DNA of 64,000 nt from Butyricicoccus_B sp017886875 (GTDB lineage: Bacteria > Bacillota > Clostridia > Oscillospirales > Butyricicoccaceae): NCBI GenBank assembly GCA_963931655.1, contig OZ007036.1, positions 1,550,001 to 1,614,000 of the forward strand, given 5' to 3'. Made by a program: the position numbers and the translations under genes. Under the pieces are notes generated by a model. The model made no database searches and was not told where the DNA came from. It saw only the letters and a list, made by a program, of their open reading frames with translations. Below are positions 9,258 through 17,413 of the stretch, in pieces; within the stretch, counting starts at the first letter, position 1; every line of letters begins with the position of its first letter.

Positions 9258-9335
9258 AAATTTTGTTATAAATGGACTAATATGTTAAATTGTGATATCA
9301 TGACATAGTATTATTGTATAGGAGGGGAATATAAA

Positions 9336-11696
9336 ATGAATGAACGCACAAGTTCATCAAGTATTTCAAATAAGCAAGCAATAGAGCCTAAAAAAATTAT
9401 CTTGCTTATACTCGGTGTATTAGCATACTTTTCAGTTATGGTCTTAAATACTGCCTCTACAGCTAAAACAGTGTCAATATTAATGTTACTGTGTGCTATT
9501 GTAGTCATTTTTATGAAATGGTCAGTTATAAGAAGTCGTTTGTCAGTACCATTTATAGTGTTAACTTTATGGGTGACAATGAATGGTATATCAACTTTGT
9601 ATGCCGTATCAGGTAAGTTTGCTCTTAAAGGTTTTGAATTATTATTAACATCATTTAGTATAGTAATATTTGCTCTTGCTTTTGCAAATGGTGAAAAGAA
9701 AAAGTTAGGTCGTGGCTTTGCATCTGTGATTAGTGGAGCATCAGCATTTGCAGGTCTTGTAAGTATTGATTTTTTATCAACACATATTATTAGTACACCA
9801 GTATTAAGTTTTTTTGGACTATTTACAGAAGATTATGCCAATATAGCACCAGTGGAAGAAGGTATAAGAATGATATCTATCTTCCAAAATCCTAATGTAT
9901 TTGCTGGTTGCATGGGCATTGGTGTATTTTTATCCCTTGGTTTAGCTATCACATCAGTAGGTAAAGAAAGAATATATCATATTTGCTGTTTATTTTTAAA
10001 TGCAATGGCATTTTTACTTGCGTTCTCAATGGGTGCAAGTGGTATGATTTTACTTGGATTTATAGCATATCTAATTCTTGATAGAAACAGAGGTTCTTCT
10101 CTTGTACTAATGATTGAAACTCTGATTTTATCAGTAATCTCAGCTTTTGCGGTTTCTGCAACATCTTTTATAGCATGGACTGAGCCAAGACCTGTTCCAC
10201 TAATTTGTGCGATTGTAGGTTGTATAGTGCTTTGTCTGTTGGATAAATTCTTAGGTCAAAAAGTAGCTGAAAAACTACAAAAGCATATAAAATTAATTCC
10301 TATAATTATTGTTGCAATGTTTGTACTATTAGGTGTATTTGCAGTTGTGGCTATGAATGTTACAGGTGCTGCTACACTTAATGCAGGCGAAACATTGAGA
10401 CGTTCTCAGTATCCTGATGCTGGTACATATACATTATCAGTAAAATCTGATGTTCCAGTTAATGTTACTATTGAGTCACAAAACAAAGAAGATACTATGA
10501 TGCATACTAATACTGTAATTTATCAAGGCGTTGCAGATGGTGCAGTATTTGAAGTGCCAGAAGATAGTATTGTAATTTATGCAAACTTTAGTTCTGAAAC
10601 AAATGTAACTATTGAAGAAGCTGTGCTTAGTGGTGATGCTGGTTCATATTCATTCCCATTAAAATATAAGTTATTGCCAGACTTTATTGCAAATCGTATG
10701 CAAGGTTTATTGGCAAACCAAAATGCTATTCAGCGTACTGTATTTTTTGAAGATGGTATGAAGCTATTTAAGCGTAGCCCTATAATTGGTCTTGGCATGG
10801 GTGCATATGAAAATGCAGTAGTAAGTGTTCAAGAATTCTTCTATGAAACTAAATATGCTCATAACCATTATATACAATCACTTGTTGAAGTTGGTATTAT
10901 AGGTTTAGTCCTTTTTGTTGGTGTTCTAGGTACATCAGCAGTTGCAGTTATACAAACAAGACGTAAACCAGAAGAACAAAGCAACCCATTAACTGCGGCT
11001 CTTGGCGGTGTATTGGTGTTTATGGCAGGTCATGCAGCGGTTGAAGTTGTATTTTCTATGTATTGTTATTTACCAATAGCATTTGGTGTTTTTGGACTTA
11101 TTGCTTTATGTTGTGGTGATACATTATCGCTAAATAAGATAAGTGATGATATTAAAAACTGGATTACATTAGTTATTGCAATACTTATGATAATATATGC
11201 TGGGTTAATGCTTGGAAATATTTATGCAAAGTATAAAGTTGATAAAGAACAGAGTTTGGATTCATTAGTATCTGCAATAAGACTTGACCGTTTTGAATGG
11301 GCTGACTATATGGTATCATATGTGTATAGCACCATTGGAATAGATGAAACACAAACAGAAATAAAACAACAAGCAGATGCTTATGCAAAACGTCTTGAAA
11401 AACTTGATTCTAATACAGTTCCAATTGTACTTGCAGAATATTATTTCTCAAATGGCAATATAAAAGATGGTTTTGCTATGATAGAAAAATATCTAACTTA
11501 TGGTGCGTCAGACCAAGCTAAATGGGAACAAGCATTTACACTTATGGTTAACTATTATGTCGGTGAAGATGAATATATATCAGGAATGAAAAACATATAT
11601 AATATGTTACAAGAATGGAACAGCGAAAACATGGGACAGATTGTTCTATCTGATATGATTAATACTTTTATTGAAATGATGGGAATTAATAAGTAA
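9336..11696 (+). CDS. O-antigen ligase/polymerase-like membrane protein with extracytoplasmic domain
   Basis: 786-residue polytopic protein of the Wzy/WaaL (Wzy_C) group, expected to polymerise or attach glycans outside the membrane. About ten N-terminal membrane segments are followed by an inserted, Thr/Ser/Val-rich domain of roughly 110 residues (from AATLNAGETLRRS to GSYSFPL) that looks like a beta-sandwich. Then comes the Wzy_C catalytic loop (IIGLGMGAYENAV ... AHNHYIQSLVEVGIIGL with the conserved Arg/His region), more membrane segments, and a C-terminal helical region of about 170 residues resembling TPR repeats. RBS GGAGGGG is 9 nt upstream. Third gene of the glycan cassette, 78 nt after the transferase. 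No flippase gene is seen. Confidence 0.88.
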   Translation: MNERTSSSSISNKQAIEPKKIILLILGVLAYFSVMVLNTASTAKTVSILMLLCAIVVIFMKWSVIRSRLSVPFIVLTLWVTMNGISTLYAVSGKFALKGFELLLTSFSIVIFALAFANGEKKKLGRGFASVISGASAFAGLVSIDFLSTHIISTPVLSFFGLFTEDYANIAPVEEGIRMISIFQNPNVFAGCMGIGVFLSLGLAITSVGKERIYHICCLFLNAMAFLLAFSMGASGMILLGFIAYLILDRNRGSSLVLMIETLILSVISAFAVSATSFIAWTEPRPVPLICAIVGCIVLCLLDKFLGQKVAEKLQKHIKLIPIIIVAMFVLLGVFAVVAMNVTGAATLNAGETLRRSQYPDAGTYTLSVKSDVPVNVTIESQNKEDTMMHTNTVIYQGVADGAVFEVPEDSIVIYANFSSETNVTIEEAVLSGDAGSYSFPLKYKLLPDFIANRMQGLLANQNAIQRTVFFEDGMKLFKRSPIIGLGMGAYENAVVSVQEFFYETKYAHNHYIQSLVEVGIIGLVLFVGVLGTSAVAVIQTRRKPEEQSNPLTAALGGVLVFMAGHAAVEVVFSMYCYLPIAFGVFGLIALCCGDTLSLNKISDDIKNWITLVIAILMIIYAGLMLGNIYAKYKVDKEQSLDSLVSAIRLDRFEWADYMVSYVYSTIGIDETQTEIKQQADAYAKRLEKLDSNTVPIVLAEYYFSNGNIKDGFAMIEKYLTYGASDQAKWEQAFTLMVNYYVGEDEYISGMKNIYNMLQEWNSENMGQIVLSDMINTFIEMMGINK

Positions 11697-11737
11697 ATAT
11701 ATAATTATTTTATTGAATTTTGCATGTTAATATTAAT

Positions 11738-11775
11738 AAAGCCAAGCTTAGTTTAATTACTAAGCTTGGCTTTTG
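11738..11775. terminator. Bidirectional terminator between convergent genes
   Basis: AAAGCCAAGCTTAGT / ACTAAGCTTGGCTTT perfect inverted repeat with a six-nt loop, T-rich on both strands. It serves both the glycan cassette (plus) and the coiled-coil/MMPL unit (minus). Confidence 0.92.
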
Positions 11776-11779
11776 TTTT

Positions 11780-13855
11780 TTAAAATGCACTTTTTACAGC
11801 ATCAAATATTTTTTTGAATATATTAGCAATTCGAGAAAATACACCCTCATCTTTTTCATTTGCTATTTTTTCTTGAACTTCTTTCATTTCATCTACAGTT
11901 ATTTCATCTGTGCGTACAATAAATTGTAAACTAGCAGGAGAAGGATTTGATGAAGATGTAAATGAACGCATAGCAAGTGAATTATCAATATTTAATAAAT
12001 TGCTGTCATTTTCTATGCTGTTTACTTCATTTGTAATAGTATTATGTATGCTATCGGTTGCATTTTGAAGGTTTGCAGTATCATTTGAATTAGTAGCTTT
12101 ACCAATAACATCTAAAAGTCCATCAAGTGATTTTTGGGTAGCAGCATCAGAGCTTTCACGAAGTGAGCGTATAGTATCTCTTGTATCAGTTAAAGCCTTG
12201 TTTGCAGCTAAAATGGTGTTTGAAAGTGTGGTTGTAGAGGTAGTAATTTGTGTTATAGCTGAGTTTGCATTGGTGTTTACTGTTTGTAAACTTTCGTTTA
12301 GAGTAGCAAGTTCATTTAACATTGTATCAACTGTAGAAAGTGAATTTTCAATTAAATCATTGGCTTTTATAGCAAGCTCAACACTATTTTCAGCAGTTCC
12401 ACGATAATCATTAAGCACATTATTTATATCATTTAATTGTTTTGTAAGACTTGCTGAATTACCAAACAAATGAGATAAATCATTAGAGGTGTTAGAAAGT
12501 TCTTTTAATAAAGTTTCTGTGCTTGATTTTATAGGAGAAATTATATTTATAATCTGAGAAACAGCGGATTGTAATTCTGGTGGTAAGCTTTGCTGAATAA
12601 TATTATTTAAAGCCGCTTCAGCATCATGAAGATTTTCAATAGACTTTTGTAAAGAATTAATAGCAGAAGCAAGTCTATCACTATCCATTTCAAGGTCAGA
12701 TAAATCACTAGATATATATTTTAATGAAAGTTGGTTTTTATCTGTTTCATTGCTTAAATCAGATAGAAAATTTTTAATATCAGTTAAATTATTTTTGACA
12801 TCACTAAGCAAAGCCTGATAATTTGCTATATCCTCCTGAGTGCTGATAACAGTATTTAAAATATCTGTACTGTTTTGATGAATTTGGTTTAAATCATTGT
12901 TTGCAGTTTCAAGGGTTGGGATAAGTGCGTTTGTATCACCTGCTAATAAATCAATCTGATTTAAAGCAGCGTCTAATGATGGGTCTAAAGTGGCTCTTGA
13001 GTTTATAAGCTCTTTTCTTACAGTGTCTATACCAGATATACCCGCTTGCATAGTGTTTAAACCGCTTTTCATACTGTTCATTGTGGAAAGCATAGAGCTT
13101 AAACCAGTGTATAAATCACCTCCAGCATCGCTTAAATTATCTTTAGCTTTTTTTAATTCATCAACCATATCAAGCTGACTAAGTGTTGCAGGTGTCATTA
13201 AAAAGTACATTCCAGTGAATTCAAAATCTTCTGCACCGATTTTTATTGTATATGTGTTTTCCTCGCTAGGAAGTCCCATAAAAACAGCAAATTTATAGCT
13301 CCCAAAAGACTGAATTTGTGCACCTTCAGCTTCAATATTGCTTGCTTTATCCATATTTATGCCTGTACCAGCAATAAGTGTCATATTATTTCTATAATAT
13401 TCATCTGCGTTTGGGTTAGGTATAGCATGAATGGTTATTTCTATAAGTCCACTAACACCAGCTAAATCTTCATATTCTATCTGTTCACCATTTAATTTAT
13501 ATGATAAATCAAAAGTCCAAGGCATTTGGAGGGTGTCAGGATTTTCTGGTATACATTCAAAATAGAAGCGTTCATTGTCTGTATCTTTTAAATCAAAATC
13601 CACACCATCAGAACGTTTTATTGGCTCATCATGTGAAGTTAGATTGTTAACTTCTGAATAATTGCCAAAATCAGAAATTTTATTTGCACCATTTAAAGTT
13701 ACACCTTTAACAATACGCATTTCTTTTTGTGTGCCATAACCGTCAAGGTTTACATAAACAGCTTCATCAGTTTGTGGTGTAGGTGCGGCAGCCATAGCCA
13801 TTGGGCTTAACATACTAAGTAAAAGCACACTTACAATAATTTTATTTTTCATCAT
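11780..13855 (-). CDS. Secreted coiled-coil protein partner of MMPL exporter
   Basis: 691-residue exported protein of no named family that I can assign. A signal peptide (MMKNKIIVSVLLLSMLSPMAMA) is followed by a globular part to about residue 225, rich in beta-type sequence (SYKLNGEQIEYEDLAGVSGLIEI), then about 400 residues of heptad-rich, Asn/Ser/Thr/Leu-rich helix with YhgE/Pip-like look (LSDAGGDLYTGLSSM, MQAGISGIDTV), and a C-terminal amphipathic helix (SRIANIFKKIFDAVKSAF) rather than a membrane anchor. It overlaps the 3' end of the MMPL gene by 14 nt and has AAGGAGGA upstream inside that gene. It is therefore probably an extracytoplasmic partner of the exporter, an inference from context. 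Confidence 0.8.
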   Translation of the reverse strand: MMKNKIIVSVLLLSMLSPMAMAAAPTPQTDEAVYVNLDGYGTQKEMRIVKGVTLNGANKISDFGNYSEVNNLTSHDEPIKRSDGVDFDLKDTDNERFYFECIPENPDTLQMPWTFDLSYKLNGEQIEYEDLAGVSGLIEITIHAIPNPNADEYYRNNMTLIAGTGINMDKASNIEAEGAQIQSFGSYKFAVFMGLPSEENTYTIKIGAEDFEFTGMYFLMTPATLSQLDMVDELKKAKDNLSDAGGDLYTGLSSMLSTMNSMKSGLNTMQAGISGIDTVRKELINSRATLDPSLDAALNQIDLLAGDTNALIPTLETANNDLNQIHQNSTDILNTVISTQEDIANYQALLSDVKNNLTDIKNFLSDLSNETDKNQLSLKYISSDLSDLEMDSDRLASAINSLQKSIENLHDAEAALNNIIQQSLPPELQSAVSQIINIISPIKSSTETLLKELSNTSNDLSHLFGNSASLTKQLNDINNVLNDYRGTAENSVELAIKANDLIENSLSTVDTMLNELATLNESLQTVNTNANSAITQITTSTTTLSNTILAANKALTDTRDTIRSLRESSDAATQKSLDGLLDVIGKATNSNDTANLQNATDSIHNTITNEVNSIENDSNLLNIDNSLAMRSFTSSSNPSPASLQFIVRTDEITVDEMKEVQEKIANEKDEGVFSRIANIFKKIFDAVKSAF

Positions 13856-16103
13856 TATTTTTATCCTCCTTTGTTGAGGTTTTACCGGTTAATTTGTGTA
13901 TACGAGCGATAAAGTCTTTTCTTCTAGCTATTCTATTTTGTTTTAACTGCTCACGCAGTGCAAGACGTTGTTTTTGTAAATCAGTCAGTTTTGGTATAGA
14001 TAACTTTTTCTTATGTATTGCGTTTAGTTTAGCATGTTTTATATCTGCATAATTAGGTTTAATAATAAGTTTATCAAATGCCATTAAACAAGCAGGTAGC
14101 ATAAATAGCACAAGGAACATACTTAATAATGCACCACGACCAATAAGCCTGCCAAGGCTGCCCACAGCTTCAATGGAGGTTAGGAAATAAAGACCATAAC
14201 CCGCAGCAGCTAAAATAAAACCAGATGTTAAAATAGATAATGCACTTTGTGTAACTGTTCTAATATCAGCTTCTTTTTTATTGCCTTGGCTTCGTGCATC
14301 AAGATAGTTGCCTGTCATCAATATAGAATAGTCTATTGTTGCACCAAGCTGCACACAAGATACAATAATAAAACCTAAAAACATAGTTCTTTGACCATAA
14401 ATATAAGGCAAAGCAGTATTGATAAATACAGCTGCTTCAATAGGAATAAGCACAACAAGAGGCAAAATAATAGATTTATAGGTTATAGCAACTACAAGAG
14501 CTACACCAATAAGCGAAAGTATATTTACAAAATTATAATCTGCTGTGATAATTTCCTTTATATCTTCGGTTGCTGGTGTTACACCTAAAAGATAAGTTTT
14601 ATTATCAGGGTAATACTGTTTGACTATATCTTGAATTTCATGTGAATATTTAAACGCCTGTTCACTTTCACCAGCTGAACGCACATTTATAAGTATTCTT
14701 GACCAATTTTCGCCATGAAGTTGACCAGTTAAACTATGAGGAAGAAAGTCTTCAGGAATACCAGAAGGCAATGTATCAGCAAGTGACATAACCGTTCTAG
14801 TGTAAGATAAATCATCTAGCTTTTCAGTTAATGCTTTTTCGCTTACATTATCACCCTTTGGAACAAGTGCAAGCATCATATTACTTTGACCGAATTTTTC
14901 ATTCATTTTAAGCTCATATTCATGTATATCAGTGCCTTCTGAATTTGTTATAGCTTCATTACCATATGTAAAGTCTGCCATGCCTTGACCTACATAACAA
15001 GGAACAACAATGAGCAGTACAATAATTGTAAGCGGTATACGAATTTTATATGCAAACTCACCCATTTTACGAAAACTTGGCATAAATGGACGATGTTCGG
15101 TACGCTCAATAAGTGACCTAAAGCGTAAAATAAGAGCAGGCATAAGTAAAAGTACGGTTGCAAGGCTACAAACAATACTTTTTGCAAGTACAAAACCCAT
15201 ATCTGGACCTATGCCAAAACGCATAAGTGCAAGGGCTAAAAAACCAACGATAGTTGTTGCACCAGATGCACCAATGCTTGGTATTGCCTGTCTCAAAGCG
15301 TTTGCCATAGCTTGCTCAGGTTCTATACCATTTGCCTTTTCTCTAGTAAATGCATGTAACAAGAAAATAGAATAATCCATAGAACATGCAAGCTGTAAAA
15401 CTGCACCAACTGCATTAGACATAAATGAAATTTCACCAAAAAATAGGTTGGTACCCATACCGATTACAATAGCTATGCCCATAACTGATAAAAATAGCAC
15501 AGGTTCAAACCATGAATTAGTTGTAATAAGTAAAATTATTAGTATTATTACAACCGCAAGAGCCATAACTTTAGCAACTTCACCGTTGATAGTTGGACCT
15601 AACATGGTATCAGATGCGGCAGAACCCGCTAAAACACCATTATCACCTAGTATTTTTTCAATTTCTTTTACAGCAGCATGAGTTCTTTCTGATGAGTCGC
15701 TTTCTAAAAAAGTGATATCCATATAAGCATAACCGTCTTTGTAATAATCGGTAATACTTGAATAGTCGATAAAACCCCCATAGATATTGGTTGTAGTATC
15801 ACACCAAAGCACCATATCAACACCATCTACTTTAGCAATTTTATCTTTAATAGCTTTTGCTTCATATATAGATACATCTTCTAAAAGCACACGCCCCATT
15901 CCAGGATAAGTAAACTCTTTTTCCATAATATCAAGAGCCTGTGCAGAAGGTGCATCATCAGGCAGATATTTTGTAAGGTCATAATTTACCCCTACAAATG
16001 GTACACAAAGCAGGCTTATAATAAATAAAACAATAAATATTTTCTCTATTATTTTGCGTTTGTGTATTAACATATCTACCGGACTAAATCGGCTTTTTTT
16101 CAT
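13842..16103 (-). CDS. MMPL/RND-superfamily transporter
   Basis: 753-residue RND-type exporter driven by proton gradient in the family. It has two MMPL halves: TM1 near residue 18-38, an extracytoplasmic loop (YLPDDAPSAQALDIMEKEF), then a five-helix block with QLACSMDYSIFLLHAFTREKANG, and the same layout in the second half, with QLGATIDYSILMTGNYLDARSQG. The paired DYS motifs in the central helices are typical of MMPL proteins. About twelve membrane helices in total, with a basic cytoplasmic tail. Substrate unknown (lipids, peptides or drugs in relatives). First gene of a two-gene unit; a TetR-type regulator is divergent at 16283 and likely controls it. Confidence 0.92.
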   Translation of the reverse strand: MKKSRFSPVDMLIHKRKIIEKIFIVLFIISLLCVPFVGVNYDLTKYLPDDAPSAQALDIMEKEFTYPGMGRVLLEDVSIYEAKAIKDKIAKVDGVDMVLWCDTTTNIYGGFIDYSSITDYYKDGYAYMDITFLESDSSERTHAAVKEIEKILGDNGVLAGSAASDTMLGPTINGEVAKVMALAVVIILIILLITTNSWFEPVLFLSVMGIAIVIGMGTNLFFGEISFMSNAVGAVLQLACSMDYSIFLLHAFTREKANGIEPEQAMANALRQAIPSIGASGATTIVGFLALALMRFGIGPDMGFVLAKSIVCSLATVLLLMPALILRFRSLIERTEHRPFMPSFRKMGEFAYKIRIPLTIIVLLIVVPCYVGQGMADFTYGNEAITNSEGTDIHEYELKMNEKFGQSNMMLALVPKGDNVSEKALTEKLDDLSYTRTVMSLADTLPSGIPEDFLPHSLTGQLHGENWSRILINVRSAGESEQAFKYSHEIQDIVKQYYPDNKTYLLGVTPATEDIKEIITADYNFVNILSLIGVALVVAITYKSIILPLVVLIPIEAAVFINTALPYIYGQRTMFLGFIIVSCVQLGATIDYSILMTGNYLDARSQGNKKEADIRTVTQSALSILTSGFILAAAGYGLYFLTSIEAVGSLGRLIGRGALLSMFLVLFMLPACLMAFDKLIIKPNYADIKHAKLNAIHKKKLSIPKLTDLQKQRLALREQLKQNRIARRKDFIARIHKLTGKTSTKEDKNNDEK

Positions 16104-16127
16104 ATAGTTATCACCAATCTTTCTAAT

Positions 16128-16145
16128 AACGAGCGATTACTCGTT
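16128..16145. promoter_or_regulatory. Candidate operator (inverted repeat) for the TetR regulator
   Basis: AACGAG-N6-CTCGTT, a perfect 6-bp inverted repeat 24 nt upstream of the MMPL start and just downstream of its probable promoter. Position and symmetry suit a TetR-family operator; binding is inferred. Confidence 0.55.
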
Positions 16146-16169
16146 GCATGAATGTTATTTATGTGATAT

Positions 16170-16198
16170 AGTATATTGCAATAGATAATCATACACAA
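16170..16198 (-). promoter_or_regulatory. Promoter of the MMPL unit
   Basis: On the minus strand: TTGTGT (16193-16198), 17-nt spacer, TATACT (16170-16175). The inverted repeat at 16128-16145 would lie in the early transcribed region. Confidence 0.55.
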
Positions 16199-16282
16199 TA
16201 TATAATTATATTCATTATATATATTAATATACAAATTATAATTTAATGTATATTAAAATTAAAAAAAGAAAGGATTTTTTTC

Positions 16283-16816
16283 ATGCTAGAGGATAAACGC
16301 ATAAGACGAACAAAAAAATTGCTTAGACAGGCATTATGTGAACTTATGAAACAAAAGCCATTTAAAAATATAACTGTATCAGACATTGTTAGACAAGCTG
16401 ATATAAATAGAGGCACATTTTATGCTTATTATCAAGATGTATATGATTTAAGAGAAAAAGTCGAAAATGAAATGACAAATTCATTAAAACAAATTATTCA
16501 AAGCACACTCCCAGAAATTCAGGGAAATAGTATGAAAACAAGTATAAAAAAATCTGTTGAATACCTAGAAGAAAATCATGAACTTGCATATGTTTTACTA
16601 AAAGATGGCAATTTAGAGCATAAAATGACTGTTTTACTAGCAGAGTGCTGTAAAAAGCAACTATCTAATCATACAGAAAATGATGAATGGGAAGTTTGTT
16701 TTGTTGCAACAGGTTGTTTAGGAATAATGAAACATTGGATGATGCAAACTGAAGATATAGACAAAGAAAAGGTTATAAATAAAATAGACAGTATATTACG
16801 TAGATTTTTTGTATAG
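16283..16816 (+). CDS. TetR/AcrR-family transcriptional regulator
   Basis: 177-residue regulator. The N-terminal TetR HTH (about residues 8-55) is clear: RIRRTKKLLRQALCELM, then FKNITVSDIVRQADINRGTFYAYYQDVYDL. The C-terminal ligand domain resembles the TetR_C_8 group often found in Firmicutes. RBS AGAAAGGA is about 10 nt upstream. Divergent from the MMPL exporter with 179 nt between them that hold an inverted repeat, so it probably represses the exporter unit and perhaps itself. The inducing ligand is unknown. Confidence 0.92.
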   Translation: MLEDKRIRRTKKLLRQALCELMKQKPFKNITVSDIVRQADINRGTFYAYYQDVYDLREKVENEMTNSLKQIIQSTLPEIQGNSMKTSIKKSVEYLEENHELAYVLLKDGNLEHKMTVLLAECCKKQLSNHTENDEWEVCFVATGCLGIMKHWMMQTEDIDKEKVINKIDSILRRFFV

Positions 16817-16825
16817 TATACTCTG

Positions 16826-16854
16826 TTGACAAAAAGAGAAAAGCGTAATACAAT
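16826..16854 (+). promoter_or_regulatory. Promoter of relBE
   Basis: TTGACA (16826-16831), 17-nt spacer, TACAAT (16849-16854). It begins 10 nt after the tetR stop codon, so the toxin-antitoxin pair has its own strong promoter. Confidence 0.9.
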
Positions 16855-16861
16855 GTATTAC
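16845..16861. promoter_or_regulatory. Antitoxin operator overlapping the -10 box
   Basis: GTAATACA-A-TGTATTAC, a perfect 17-nt palindrome that covers the TACAAT -10 box and ends 15 nt before the antitoxin start. This is the expected position for autorepression by a ribbon-helix-helix antitoxin. Confidence 0.75.
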
Positions 16862-16876
16862 AAAGGAGATGATAGT

Positions 16877-17098
16877 ATGACTATATCTTTAAGACTTAGC
16901 GATGCAGATACTATGCTTTTTAAAAATTATGCAAAATTGCATGGAATGACGGTATCTGAACTTGTAAGGCAATCAGTAATAGAGCGTATTGAAGATGAAT
17001 ATGATTTAAAAGCTTATGAAAAAGCAATGGAAGAATATAAATCAAATCCTAAAACCTATTCTCTTGATGAAGTGGAAAGGGAATTGGGACTTAAATGA
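16877..17098 (+). CDS. relB: RelB-family antitoxin (ribbon-helix-helix)
   Basis: 73-residue antitoxin. The N-terminus MTISLRLSDADTMLFKNYAK and HGMTVSELVRQSVIERIEDEYD form a ribbon-helix-helix DNA-binding fold of the DUF6290/RelB type, and the C-terminal half (EYKSNPKTYSLDEVERELGLK) is the toxin-neutralising tail. Start at 16877 with AAAGGAG 8 nt upstream; an earlier in-frame start at 16826 coincides with the -35 box and is rejected. It overlaps relE by 4 nt (ATGA). It probably binds the palindrome at 16845-16861 and represses its own promoter. Confidence 0.9.
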   Translation: MTISLRLSDADTMLFKNYAKLHGMTVSELVRQSVIERIEDEYDLKAYEKAMEEYKSNPKTYSLDEVERELGLK

Positions 17099-17364
17099 AA
17101 TTTCATGTTGAGTTTACAGACCAAGCCAAAAAGCAACTTAAAAAAATGGATAAAGATACAGCATCATTAATAGTTGGCTGGATAAGAAAAAATCTTGAAG
17201 GGTGTTCAAATCCTCGTATTATTGGTAAAGGGCTTGTAGCAAACAGAAGTGGGCAATGGAGATATAGAGTAGGTGATTATCGTTTAATTGCTGAAATACA
17301 AGACGAAAAAATTATTATATTGATTGTTAGTATTGGGCATAGACGAGAAATCTATGATTTATAA
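17095..17364 (+). CDS. relE: RelE-family toxin
   Basis: 89-residue toxin of the RelE/ParE superfamily, a ribosome-dependent mRNA interferase in well-studied RelE members. The family end-signature is intact: GQWRYRVGDYRLIAEIQDEKIIILIVSIGHRREIYD, with the basic and aromatic residues (Arg61 region, Arg68, His/Arg84-86, Tyr88) used by RelE. The start codon overlaps the relB stop. RelE versus ParE activity cannot be decided by eye, but the RelB-type partner favours RelE. Confidence 0.9.
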   Translation: MKFHVEFTDQAKKQLKKMDKDTASLIVGWIRKNLEGCSNPRIIGKGLVANRSGQWRYRVGDYRLIAEIQDEKIIILIVSIGHRREIYDL

Positions 17365-17368
17365 AATG

Positions 17369-17408
17369 AACAGCCAAACCTAGATTATATTTCTAAGTTT
17401 GGCTGTTT
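17369..17408. terminator. Bidirectional terminator between relE and diguanylate cyclase
   Basis: AACAGCCAAACCTAGA / TCTAAGTTTGGCTGTT inverted repeat (one wobble or mismatch) with a seven-nt loop, followed by TTTT on the plus strand. It serves both convergent units. Confidence 0.85.
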
Positions 17409-17413
17409 TGGTG

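Noticed and set aside
15010..15681. Open frames on the plus strand within the MMPL gene
   Set aside because: Antisense to conserved MMPL membrane segments; composition is the mirror of hydrophobic coding sequence.
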